A model generated the notes under the pieces. The model ran no database searches, was not told where the DNA came from, and saw only the letters and a list, made by a program, of their open reading frames with translations. DNA of 64,000 nt, taken from Pilatotrama ljubarskyi (Eukaryota; Basidiomycota; Agaricomycetes; Polyporales; Polyporaceae). This document shows positions 11,525-21,146 of the stretch, piece by piece; the stretch's first letter is position 1; each line of letters begins with the position of its first letter. The DNA lies in contig MU277687.1 in assembly GCA_022385805.1 (NCBI GenBank), positions 278,245-342,244 of the forward strand, read 5' to 3'. A program made the translations under genes and the position numbers.

Positions 11525-11607
11525 CGCTCAGCTGAGTGGCTTTCGGAGGAGGTGCCTTCGAGCACGACCATGGTGCAAGGTGTTTTATCGCGCATCTCGC
11601 TTTGCTG

Positions 11608-11632
11608 GGACAATGGTGTTTGTGGACAATGG
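11608..11632 (-). promoter_or_regulatory. Two GGACAATGG boxes upstream of receptor 1
   Basis: GGACAATGG occurs at 11608-11616 and again at 11624-11632, so CCATTGTCC in the sense of the receptor gene, about 85-108 bases before its ATG. The ACAAT core is typical of HMG-box (SOX/MAT type) binding. The same nonamer occurs upstream of receptors 2 and 3 and of the pheromone gene at 23024. Role is inferred from this recurrence. Confidence 0.55.
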
Positions 11633-14074
11633 CACGCGCGAGACGCGAGACGCGCTTGGGCGTTTAGTAACTTGCTTGTTTGCAGATATTTGAGCACATC
11701 CAAAGCAGCACAAGCGCCCGCTGCATGGTGATAACCGGTTCAAGTACCCCTCACTGTACATTCGCATTGTGCACTACAGCGCTATACGCCCACCGGACAA
11801 CATGCAGTCTCCCCTTTGCGCATATGTTTGCCGACAAAGCGCAGGACTGATTGGAGCAATGTCGCAATGCACACAAGTCTCTGATTACACAGGTTGGGAG
11901 GCAAATCGGTAGTACATACATCTCCGGAACATTTCGCTGCGGTCGACCAATCGGATCCACTGTATGTAAAGGGTGTGAAATAGCAGTGAGATATGCCATG
12001 CGAACGAACCATGCTGAGCGAGGAGGACAATGAAAGCAGAACCTGATGCGAGGCACGCGGCGCTCAACTCGCGCGTGCACAGCGTGCCCGGTACGTCCTG
12101 ACGTCCTCAAGCTTCACCTGCGAGACAATACAGTGTCGCTCTGTTCACGGGCCTGATAGTGCGCAAATAGCACCTGTAATCACGTATCTACCCTGTCAAA
12201 GAATCGGGGGAGTCGTGACTCGTAGATTGTACACCTGGTGTACAATATTCCTCGGGCTCGCCGTAGAGCAGCCTAAACCTCAGGCCAACCGCACTCCATG
12301 ACGTTTGGGCATGTCAGGGATCACAGCTGACTTACTATTAATACTAAGGACGTGCAGATTGCCTGTCGTTCGAGTGGCGCACTGACTGGATTGATGAGGA
12401 GTTCAGTCATAACTGTAGCAACGCTCCGGGACAACACGACAGTTTGGGCTTTCGCTCAGCCGAATGCCGTCTCACCTCAGCAAGTCTCGTCCCTACTCTC
12501 AGCCTTTGCGTATAAATCTTGATTCAAACTGGGTGCGCTGGGAGGATATTGGAAACGCTCGCCCAGCCCAGCGATACTCGCATGGCCAGCATTCCAAAGG
12601 GATAACAAGCTTCTGGGCCTATCGTCGACGTCGCTGTCTATCACCGCCGACGTAACCTCGCTATAGCTTCTGTTTCGCATTATGGAGCGCTTTTGCTGGA
12701 GCGGGGCGTGGGCACTGGTGACCACGGCGGAGAGGAGTCTAAGCAAAGTTCAAACGTAGGAGCCTATCAGCTCGGAAGCCGCGTCAGTGTATACCTTAGC
12801 ATTCTACAGTCGACTTTAGCGGACAGGTCCCTAGTACTGTAGCACCTTTGCATCATGCAATATTGGACTAGGAGTGCCTTAATGCGTGCAGGGAAACATA
12901 CCGACGATGTAGAGAAAGGCGGACAGTCACAGAGGATCCGTGCGCTCTGGGGAGCCACCCCGGACACGCGTGACGTCACGCGTCTCGTCAGCTACGTACC
13001 GTACGTGACGACGGTCCGAGTCACAATCCCAACCTGTCTTTGACTGCTACCACCACGCACGACGTCGTAGAACTCTACCCCATTCGATCGACTGACGCGA
13101 ACAGTGCGGAGACTTCTGAGATGTACTGTTTAGCTCCACGCACTCCTTATCCTGTCATAAGCGACAATCTAGCTTGCGCGGTTCATGAGTGGCTCGGGGC
13201 TCGCCTGCTCAGTCCAACCACGCTGCATGAGGATTCACCACGTTGTCAGGCTCGCGGAACAACAATAGCTTGAACTGAAGGACATCCGACACTGCACCTG
13301 GGGCTATCTGCACTGGGTCTCTCACTGCAGTCCTGCAAAGTCCAAATGTCAAAGGCAGCAGCTTACCGACAGGTCAGCGATATCCATGGCCCGTTGGTGG
13401 GCTTCAAGAGCAGGGATCATTCCATTCGTCGAAGAGTCAAGGTATGTGTAACGTGGCTAAGGAACGACTATAGTTGTTTGGAAAGAATGGGTCAAACCAT
13501 GAGAAGGCTACCAGGCGGTGATCTATGAAGGAGCGAAAGGCATCGAGGTAGGCAGACCATCGTGAACTGGTAAGGAGAGCGGAAGATGCACGGGACTGTG
13601 GGGTACAAACGGCATATCTGACCGTGTGGTGGAATGATACATGCGGCAGCAGTAGTCGAGGCGGCCGTCAACAGCGGTCGTCGCTGCGGGAACAAGAAGC
13701 GTATGGTACACTGTACATCAAACTAGAACGTGTGAGCGATCTAGTCTTGACGCGACGAATTGCTAGTGCACTTACTACAAGAACGAAGCCGGGCCAGATG
13801 GCGTGATTGCAATAAATATGGGCGGGAGACGGCGGAGGCGTCAAGCCGCATTCGTACAGGAAGAGCAGTCGACATCTGCAAGAGACCGTATAGGCACTGG
13901 ATTGGTGGAGATGCAGGGATGCACGTACGTCTAGAGATTTGGTCCGTGTCCGAGAGTCCATTTTCTGATATATAACGACATAAATTAGGTGATGTCCAGA
14001 GTTCAGCTGGGCGATCCCTGATGTCAGCCTCCATCTCGGATAGCAGAGTAGTATAAAGCGACATACCGGACTAC
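11633..14074. other. Gene-poor stretch with two strong palindromes
   Basis: No supported gene in 2.4 kb. There is a perfect inverted repeat at 12226-12246 (10-base arms ATTGTACACC / GGTGTACAAT, 1-base centre). A perfect 18-base palindrome at 12966-12983 has the core TGACGTCA, the CRE/bZIP consensus, followed within 10-30 bases by a looser CGTCA...TGACG inverted repeat. These could be regulator sites; nothing else is visible. Confidence 0.45.
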
Positions 14075-14206
14075 TCAGGCGATGACGCAGTAAACCCCTG
14101 CCCGAGACGGGCTATCCTCGTCGACCGGGATAGGCGCACCCCCGCATAGAGGGGCATCGAGGGGCATCTCGACGGAGATCGATATGACGGTGTCGAAGTC
14201 GTCCAT
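14075..14206 (-). CDS. Mating pheromone precursor, CVIA CaaX box
   Basis: A 43-residue precursor on the minus strand starting MDDFDTVISISVEMP and ending AGVYCVIA. The start ATG at 14206 was chosen because MDDF matches the other precursors; the frame is open further upstream but without pheromone-like sequence. The usual acidic-basic processing pair before the mature part is less clear than in the sister genes: the candidate is VDED followed by SPSRAGVYC. It differs in sequence from the HGSC-type pheromones and resembles the YC-ending group (17484, 21000, 23024). It lies 2.5 kb upstream of receptor 1. Confidence 0.85.
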   Translation of the reverse strand: MDDFDTVISISVEMPLDAPLCGGAPIPVDEDSPSRAGVYCVIA

Positions 14207-15471
14207 TTGGGAGCTGCAGGGCTTGGTACGGGGGCGGCGTAACGAGAGTTGCCGGGTGCTTGTTATGCAAGAGGAGAACTTGGGGTTGGGGTCAGAGGTG
14301 GGAGCGTACCGTCGGGGCAATGCGGGCGACTAGTTCAAGTACTCACCAGAGCGGGCTATTGTCCGATGGCCAGGAACGCCGCCCACATGGCGGCGGGCAA
14401 GGGCAACGGGTCAGTGCGTTGAGGTGTGCAAATTCACGGCACCCGACGCCTAACGGTATATGTTTGTGCACCTGCACTGACCTTCCGAAGACACGACAAA
14501 CATCCCCATATTCCAAGGCCATTGACAGCGTCAGGACACTCCAGGATCTGCTTTGCCACCTTAAAAGTCATGTCATTGATGGCCTGTTCGACATGGAATT
14601 TAAGGGGGGCAGCGCATTCCATGACACTGTCCCAGGTTCTGGAGTCGGTGCACTTTTGTCGTGAGACCATCTAGAGCGGTCTTCGCTAACGTTGCGTGAG
14701 AGTACGGCAGCTAGTAGTAGCGACGTGCCGTTGTCACATGTCACACCCATGACTCGTCCCACGGTAACTGAAGCTTTTGACGGCGAATCGCCACCATAGC
14801 CTTTCAGGTCAAGTATTGGCGATCCCTCAACTCTCCCAACACCTGCACGCCCCTCATCGACGTTATATTGTAGGAAGCAGGAAGTTGCCTTCGAAGCTCA
14901 AGCTCAATATCACGACTAATGCTGGCTAGATCACGCTTACGCTTATGGGCCATCGAGAAAAGAGGGTTCGGATCAAGTAGCCTTTGGGCTATATATGGAA
15001 ATTACGCAATACCGGGCAGCCTGCATTGTCGAGCGTGACAATTGCTGTCATTCATATGCATGAGTGGTCGATGTCCACAAGTGGTCGACTGACATCCTCG
15101 ACATCGCACCGACATTCATTCTCGAATGATATTCCAACTCATTGCTTGGGCGCCAAAGGTGAGCAAATATTTGGTCTTTGGCCTCCGTCCTCGGCAGGCA
15201 TCACTGGGTGTCCCGCACATGCCGTACTGTACTTTGAGCATCCCGACCGAGGGACGGTGTCATGAGTTGTACTCGCCTCTGATGTTGGCGAATGGATCTA
15301 GAGCCCAGGCTCGCCGACGTTCGCATTGTTCGACATTTTGCGGCTTCAATGGCAGCGTCTCCTGACGGCAATCTTTATAGACAGCGATCATCCCTCTCTC
15401 CGAGCAGTTCTGCACGAGCCTTGCACCGCGCACCTGATAGCCCTACCGACCACCTCTGTGACTCCTCCCCC
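14207..15471. other. Divergent pheromone promoter region, no gene seen
   Basis: 1.3 kb between divergent pheromone genes at 14075 and 15472. No coding sequence supported. ATTGTCC-like sequence at about 14356 could be a weak relative of the CCATTGTCC box. Confidence 0.35.
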
Positions 15472-15606
15472 ATGGACGACTTCTTCGTTATAGCAGACCC
15501 TGTCTGCGACCCCGACGCCGATCCTCAGATGCCTACGCCCGACTGTCCGATCGATGAAGAACGATACGGCGCCGGACAGACGTCCTTCTTCTGCATCATT
15601 GCATGA
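15472..15606 (+). CDS. Mating pheromone precursor, CIIA CaaX box
   Basis: A 44-residue precursor starting MDDFFVIADPV and ending GQTSFFCIIA. The EER motif nine residues before the Cys is the classical processing site, so the mature peptide is probably YGAGQTSFFC with farnesyl-Cys. CIIA is unique in this window. An acceptable 3' UTR intron (donor GTATGT at 15621, acceptor CTGACAG near 15660) follows the stop. Its two extra internal Cys residues are in the discarded leader. It faces towards the MITE and the next pheromone gene. Confidence 0.9.
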   Translation: MDDFFVIADPVCDPDADPQMPTPDCPIDEERYGAGQTSFFCIIA

Positions 15607-16449
15607 AGCGATCCACAGGTATGTCCATGGTACCATGATTCCGGCATTATATCTGACAGGACCTCCCCCAGCCGTTCGCTCGACATCCCAACGCGACCAC
15701 ACTCCGTATATGTCCCAGGTCCTCAGTGAGTGTGGCTGGCATGACCTCACATCGCATACTAACTCATCGTGTGTCTCTGCATAGACTCACCGACTGCCGC
15801 GTCGCGTCCCCGGGTGGACTGCGAGTATCATTATTCTTATTTAAGTCTGCCTGCCCCGCGGCCCGAAACCACACTCTCCTTCACCACCGGCCTCCCCGTG
15901 TATTACTTGTCTGGTGTATATCAGTATTCGCTCTTAAATGCTACGGTTGCTGAAGTGATGAGCGTGCACAATGACCTTCGCTTGCGTTGATTTTGCTCGT
16001 GTCGCATTGTACCCGCGGCCTAGATGTCTTGTGGAAAGCGTCTGCCAGGCTGGCCAGCTGCCCCAGCGATTTCCGACGCGGATGTGGAGTATTTACAGTG
16101 TTCTGCGCGGGAGCCGCTAGCACGAAGTAGAACTTTGCGGGAATTGCTGTATAAAAATGTCGGACGGAGGACGATATCATATACATTACTGCGTCTAAAC
16201 TGGGCGATTTACAGAAGCACGCTTGGAGGCTTTGATGCTGTGTCCATGGTGGCCAGAAGTTAGTACGATCAGGGGGCACCGGCAGGTGGACCACCTGAGG
16301 TGACAGTACCAGTGCGCCCTCAACGAATAAATTGAAGACAGCTCCTGAGCAGCCCGAGAAAGGTGCGTTGGACCAGGACAATAAGGTTCGCGCAAGAGCA
16401 CTGAGCAGCTTCAGTAGGGTGCCACGACTGACTAGCCTGAGGGTCACTG

Positions 16450-17003
16450 TAGGGCACGGTGATTTTGGCCGAGCTAATTAGCTTCGGGCTAATTTACCCA
16501 TGTCATTCACGGTAAATTAGGTGTGAATCAGGATGCCCCTCAAAACACAAGGTGAATCAGGGTGAATTAGGATTGCGACACACGGGCCCGTGGCAGCCCA
16601 AAAATGCATTGTACTTCGAGATTGTGCAGGGTAAACGTGCATTCTCGGGAGCTGATGATGACGAGACACTACGGTGCTGCTCTCGACTCTCTCACTCTCT
16701 CACTCTAGCTAGGCGCTTAGCGCTCAGCGCTCCGAGTCGCCGAGAGCACTGGCAGTCTGAAAGTGATAGCTGCTGCCTGGACATATGGATGTATGACACA
16801 AGAGCCTCTCGAACCGTCAGAATGAATGTGCGTCGCTGTCGAATACCTCAATTCACCTGAATTATGCGGAATTCACCGTCAATCGGCCCAGTCGTAATTG
16901 ACGGTCATTTACACCCCCTGTCCGGTCATTCTCGCGGTCACGCATTGGCGCCTGTGAATTACAGCGGTCAATCAGGACCCCGAACCTATTTCACCGTGCC
17001 CTA
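16450..17003. mobile_element. 554-bp MITE with 13-bp TIRs and 9-bp target duplication
   Basis: The element begins TAGGGCACGGTGA (16450-16462) and ends with the exact reverse complement (16991-17003). It is flanked by perfect 9-base direct repeats GGGTCACTG (16441-16449 and 17004-17012). A 9-base target duplication is typical of Mutator-like elements. Near both ends the interior carries subterminal repeats built on GGTAAATTAG / GGTGAATTAGG and CAATTCACC / AATTGACGGTCA. There is no transposase frame, so it is non-autonomous. It lies between the pheromone genes at 15472 and 17484. Confidence 0.85.
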
Positions 17004-17253
17004 GGGTCACTGGTGCTGTACGAGCGGTCGCCAGCGCTTAGACGAGTTCTAAGCCAAACATCGGGGACAAATACTACGCAGTGTTTGTCCATCTTTGTGC
17101 GCGCATGTTGCCTGGCCAATGACCAGCCGCGAATTCAAGTTCCCACCGCTCACGTTGTACGCTCGCCTACGCTCATCAGACTGGCCTGGCTTGCCCGGCG
17201 CCCCGATCCCCATTGTGGGCGGTATTCAGCCCACAAAAGCTACGATACTGACC

Positions 17254-17312
17254 TCGACATTGTCTTCACCATTGTTCCAGCCGTCCAGCTAGTCCCGCCC
17301 GCTGTCCCATAG
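17254..17312 (+). pseudogene. Relic of a pheromone precursor gene (5' part)
   Basis: The sequence from 17254 reads DIVFTIVPAVQLVPPAVP then stop, and its DNA keeps TCTTCACCATTG, identical to the second to eighth codon region of the functional MDAFFTIAP precursors at 5799 and 8762. The ATG is lost (TCG-like at the same place), and the middle and CaaX box are missing before a TAG stop. It sits 170 bases upstream of the intact precursor at 17484. The match is short, so a chance likeness is not excluded. Confidence 0.4.
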
Positions 17313-17483
17313 TGCTCGCACCTGCGCAGGGACCTAGCGAACAATAGCTTCGACCGCCTCCGGTTAATAGACAAGCTCGTCTTTCTCTCCGGCAAGTCAT
17401 ACCTGCACATTCTCACTGCTCATACGCCCCGCACGACCGCGCTACCCCTACCGTCAACACCGCCTCACTCCGCCTCCGCCGCT

Positions 17484-17693
17484 ATGGATGAGTTCTCCAC
17501 CGTCATCATCACCTTAGGTTCGGTGGGCGTCCTCGACCCGCTTTCCCCCATGGGCGCTCTCTCACATACGTCGCCCTCGTTTGCGGACCTCTCTGCGCAA
17601 GACCGTGCTGCTGTTCTCGCCCATCTCACTTCTTCCGCTCCTGTCAACGAGGATCGGATAGAGGGCTACAACGGCTACTGTGTTATCGCATGA
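17484..17693 (+). CDS. Mating pheromone precursor, long type, CVIA CaaX box
   Basis: A 69-residue precursor starting MDEFSTVIITLGSVG and ending YNGYCVIA. It is about 25 residues longer than most others here. VNEDR lies nine residues before the Cys and is the probable processing site, so the mature peptide is IEGYNGYC with farnesylated Cys. The segment SHTSPSF...SSAPVNEDR is clearly shared with the precursor at 23024, which is on the other strand; the two flank receptor 2 and the pheromone at 21000 like an inverted duplication. A 3' UTR intron (GTGCGT near 17737) is possible. Confidence 0.9.
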   Translation: MDEFSTVIITLGSVGVLDPLSPMGALSHTSPSFADLSAQDRAAVLAHLTSSAPVNEDRIEGYNGYCVIA

Positions 17694-18971
17694 CGCCGAC
17701 CTCGCGTCCGGCATCCCTCCCTTGACGGCTAGTGTCGGTGCGTACACAAACCGCCTTCGATGTGCGGCATACAGACTCACCCACTTTGTAGCTCAATGCG
17801 CCTCATTCTGAACCCACCGTATGCGCGTCAAGGCGTCCAAGTCGCTCTCGCGATGCTGTCCAAATTGCTCTCTCGCGACTCCTTATTTATCCGCCTCGCT
17901 ATCTATTGGCTGCACTCGGCGACGCCTGGCCTTCTCTGCGATGAAGGAGACGGCATCTCGCCGCACTCTGTGCTCGCCTCATACTTGACTTCCCCCACTT
18001 CGTTCCTCGCTTCTTCTCACAATATCTCCCCGTCAGACCCTACCCGCGACAACACTCGTTCTACCTTCCCACTCCTGCGGTATACCATGACTCCCTCCCG
18101 ACGTTCCTTTTTGACCACCTTCGCCATCCTTATCCGACTCATTCACCATATCGACCCCTACCGCCAGCGCCGGCGCATGCCGTGTCCCAGCCTCCGTAGT
18201 GTAGTATCTTATTCGTTATATATTGTAGCTACTAGGTCTCGGATCCGGTCGTGTTAGTTTGCTGTCGCTAGCTGTGTATCATCGAGTGTACTTTATGTAT
18301 CCACTTGCTTGCGTCCTCCGATAATTTGCTTGCATCTCCTGAGTGATCCCAGTTTGCACGAGCAATCAGTAATTAGCACGTCGCCGTAGTGGTGTGCTTG
18401 CCACTGGTCCGCGGCGACGCTATCCGAAGCTCGAGCTCAAAATTCCAAGGTCGCGGCACACACATTGGAATCGTGTCAGGCAACAGTCGTCTACTTCCAA
18501 GGTCGAGGGAGTACTCGGGCTGTCTCGCTGTGGACTGTTTACACTCAGCGCATCTGGTGTAGCACTGGCAAGCGTGCGTGACGCGTGCTGGCCTGTCCAC
18601 CGATGCTTACAAACGTAGGTTCCGAGATTCAATCTGTTCATGAATACTTGGCCGGGGAGAACTGCATAAGCTCGCGCTCCGTTTGGAGGACGAGCAGCCC
18701 TCGCGGAATCTCCGCCAGTGACGAAGGAGCCGGTACTGCTCTTGAGCTTAGCTCAGCTTACGAGGCAGCTCTACCTTTCCGTGACGCGTACGTTTCGTGG
18801 CGATGGACGGTTCGCATGAAGGAGTCGCATGAACACGAACATTGACTATGAATACACTGGGTCGTGGATACAAAACAGAGAGTGATAGGAGGCGCAAGTG
18901 CAGAAAGTAGGAGACTAGATGCGGGCGTATCGCGATTCGGGAGCAGGCAGGAGAACGAATATGGGGGAAGT
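17694..18971. other. Intergenic, no gene seen
   Basis: 1.3 kb between the pheromone gene at 17484 and the 3' end of receptor 2. A plus-strand open frame at 17760-18257 has no pheromone, receptor or other family features and is not called. Confidence 0.35.
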
Positions 18972-20505
18972 CTATCGTGGAAGGGGCGGAACAGCACCAG
19001 GCGTAGAAGGAAGGCTACCATAGGACGATCTGCCGGAGAATGTAGATCCTGCGCTGCATGGCGTGGAAGGCGTGATGGACGCCTGAGAGAGGTCGACGTC
19101 GAAGGTCGATTTGGTCGTCGAGAAGTCTTTCATAGACATGGTCGCGGTCTTGCTGTCGCCGCCATTAAGCTGTGCTGTAGCAGGGGGGCCTGGATATGCG
19201 AAATACGGCGGCAGGGCGTCATCGCTTTGGAGCTTGTGAGAGGGCAAGTGGGCAGCTCCGCTACAACGTATAGGATGAGTATAGGACACTTGTCGCGTTA
19301 GGCAATGAGCCAGCACGTACCGATTGGCAAGGCACGATCCAACGCGGAGCCGGAAGAACGCAAAGCGATCTGAGACGAACCGGAGAGCCAGCCTGTAGTG
19401 CCTCCGTGCTTCCTCCGCAAAACCGAAGTAACCGAAGAACACGAAGGCACAGACAGGGAGCACCCAGCGGCTCATCTCGAGCGGGATCAAAAGCTTCGGG
19501 TTCATGCGCCAGACAAGTGCAGGGACTCCCTCGACGACGGAAAAGTCGAAATGGGTGTCATCCCACCCGAGCCAGGGATGAAGCGCGCCGTCGATGGCGT
19601 TTGAGTAGAGCTCATAAACCCCCAAGGGTATTGTGAACAGGATCTCCGTGATAGCGAGCGCCATGAGACGGTAGTACCGACTGACGGTGAGGGCGCTACC
19701 GGACTGGAGGAACTCGCGGAACTGAGCATGGCGCTTGAACAGCATGATGAGAGAAAGAACTACATAGAATTGGTTAAATCCACAGGCATGAAAGCAGGGC
19801 CGCGAGCACTTACTGCAATACACGGACGATACCAGTCCGATGAGTATGGGCCACATATAGACCAAAAAATAGGTGGGAAGGGTGTTGTAGATCGCCGGAT
19901 AGCAGCCCAGGTTCTCAAATATGTTGAAACGATGTCCTTGAACAATATACGCTGCATAGCGCAGTTCAGCACGCTACTCTGGGTAAGTAGAACGATACTA
20001 CTCACAGAGTGCCATGCATATCACAGGGAAGAGAACGCATAGGAGAGAATCCTGCAGGATGACTCTGCGTTTCTTGAAGCGACTGTCAGCACACGCAGAG
20101 CTGTCACAGGCAATGGAACGTACCTCTGCGCGAGTGACCATGACATTGGAGACACGGGAGATGTTGTACAGTCGACGACCGATACACAGCGACGCGATGG
20201 GGATACCGACGGACTGGCCAATGATGATGCGTGTCGCTGAAGACACGCTTTTATAAGAAACAGCCACCGCATAGTGTCTGACAGTACTCACAGATATCGC
20301 ACCAGACGGGCGCGACGTTGACCGCAGTCTGAGCGAAGATGACCGAGTTTACGAACTCATTAAGGCAGCCAAGTGCAGTCCAGATCATGTAGTAGCAGGT
20401 CCCGGAGTTCCATGCCTGCAAGTGCCACGGAAGAGGAACAAGCACGATGATGAAGCCGAGAAAAGAGACGACGGGGTATGCGGGCCAAGTGGGATCGACC
20501 GTCAT
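18972..20505 (-). CDS. STE3-like pheromone receptor (receptor 2)
   Basis: Six exons on the minus strand (20505-20292, 20236-20124, 20072-20006, 19951-19814, 19759-19321, 19260-18972) give 419 residues. Helix 1 is followed by PWHLQAWNSG; WCDI is at 68-71; then RRLYNISR, a K-R-R cytosolic loop, the YIVQGHRF motif, the cytosolic MLFKRHAQFREFL loop and FGFAEEARRHY after helix 7. The tail is about 125 residues, Ser/Thr-rich. The family couples pheromone binding at the plasma membrane to a G protein and MAP kinase signalling. Two GGACAATGG boxes lie 100-140 bases before the ATG. Pheromone genes 17484 and 21000 are the nearest; receptor and 21000 are divergent and share a 0.5 kb promoter region. Five of its splice phases match receptors 3 and 5, so they share ancestry. 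Confidence 0.9.
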
Positions 20506-20606
20506 CCTGGAGGCGGCGAGCGAGTCCGAGCGGAGCAGCGAAGGCGAGGCAGGGCAATACAGCAACTCCCGAAAAACATCTTTTGAGGATGGTATGCAGA
20601 AGCGTT

Positions 20607-20643
20607 GGACAATGGCCCTTTCGAGGCGCTTTACGGACAATGG
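20607..20643 (-). promoter_or_regulatory. Two GGACAATGG boxes upstream of receptor 2
   Basis: GGACAATGG at 20607-20615 and 20635-20643, 100-140 bases before the receptor ATG and in the same orientation as the boxes upstream of receptors 1 and 3. Probable HMG-factor sites by likeness to ACAAT-core elements. Confidence 0.55.
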
Positions 20644-20884
20644 AGAGGAATCAGACGCAGCGGTTGGCCACGCGTGTTTGTGTGAGTAGAGGCTTGTCAC
20701 GGTTTCTTTGTGACAGAGGTGTTACTCTATTGTGACCGTGTGACCAATTCCGGGCCGAGGGCGTCCGCCCAGCAGCATTGACCAAGTTTCGCTTCGTGGG
20801 CCACCCGTTGCCGAGGCCAGACCGCGCGAGGAATAATTGTGCAACCATCCGATACACCGTGATGATTTGGACCCCGTGTCGTGG

Positions 20885-20909
20885 ACAAAGGCCTTTGGCT
20901 GCTCTATAT
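20885..20909 (+). promoter_or_regulatory. Palindromic pheromone-response-like element and TATA-like box
   Basis: ACAAAGGCCTTTG at 20885-20897 places two ACAAAGG half sites back to back, about 105 bases before the pheromone ATG at 21000. ACAAAGG is the core of the Prf1 pheromone response element of Ustilago. CTATATC at 20903-20909 is a TATA-like box at a suitable distance from the ATG. Confidence 0.5.
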
Positions 20910-20999
20910 CAGATGTGATTTCCTGACCTACCACGCATCCCCCACAAAGAATCTTTCGCTCATCACGATCTACCAGCACAGCGATTGCCGCCCTCCGCG

Positions 21000-21146
21000 A
21001 TGGACGAGTTCGCGCCCATATCCCTCACATCCTTGTTATCATCCTCCTCGGAGCTCTGCTCGTCAGGGGAGTATGAGCAGGACGTACCTCGCGACTCAGA
21101 GCACAGCAACCCCGGCGGTCCTACTTTCTACTGCGTCATCGCCTGA
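21000..21146 (+). CDS. Mating pheromone precursor, CVIA CaaX box
   Basis: A 48-residue precursor starting MDEFAPISLTSLL and ending GPTFYCVIA. Processing probably occurs after the acidic-basic stretch RDSEH, leaving about SNPGGPTFYC with farnesyl-Cys. A serine-rich leader (SSSSE) is unique to this gene. It is divergent from receptor 2 with about 495 bases between start codons, and its promoter has a palindromic ACAAAGG element. It belongs to the YC-ending group with 14075, 17484 and 23024. Like the others it is too short for routine gene finders. Confidence 0.9.
   Translation: MDEFAPISLTSLLSSSSELCSSGEYEQDVPRDSEHSNPGGPTFYCVIA

Noticed and set aside
13040..13273. Plus-strand frame ending GTTIA, like a CTIA box
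   Set aside because: The Cys of the CaaX box is missing, the start is not ATG-MD-x-F, and no leader motif is present.
17760..18257. Plus-strand frame of 165 codons after the pheromone at 17484
   Set aside because: No domain, no signal peptide, and TATA-type and stop-rich sequence follow; likely chance.
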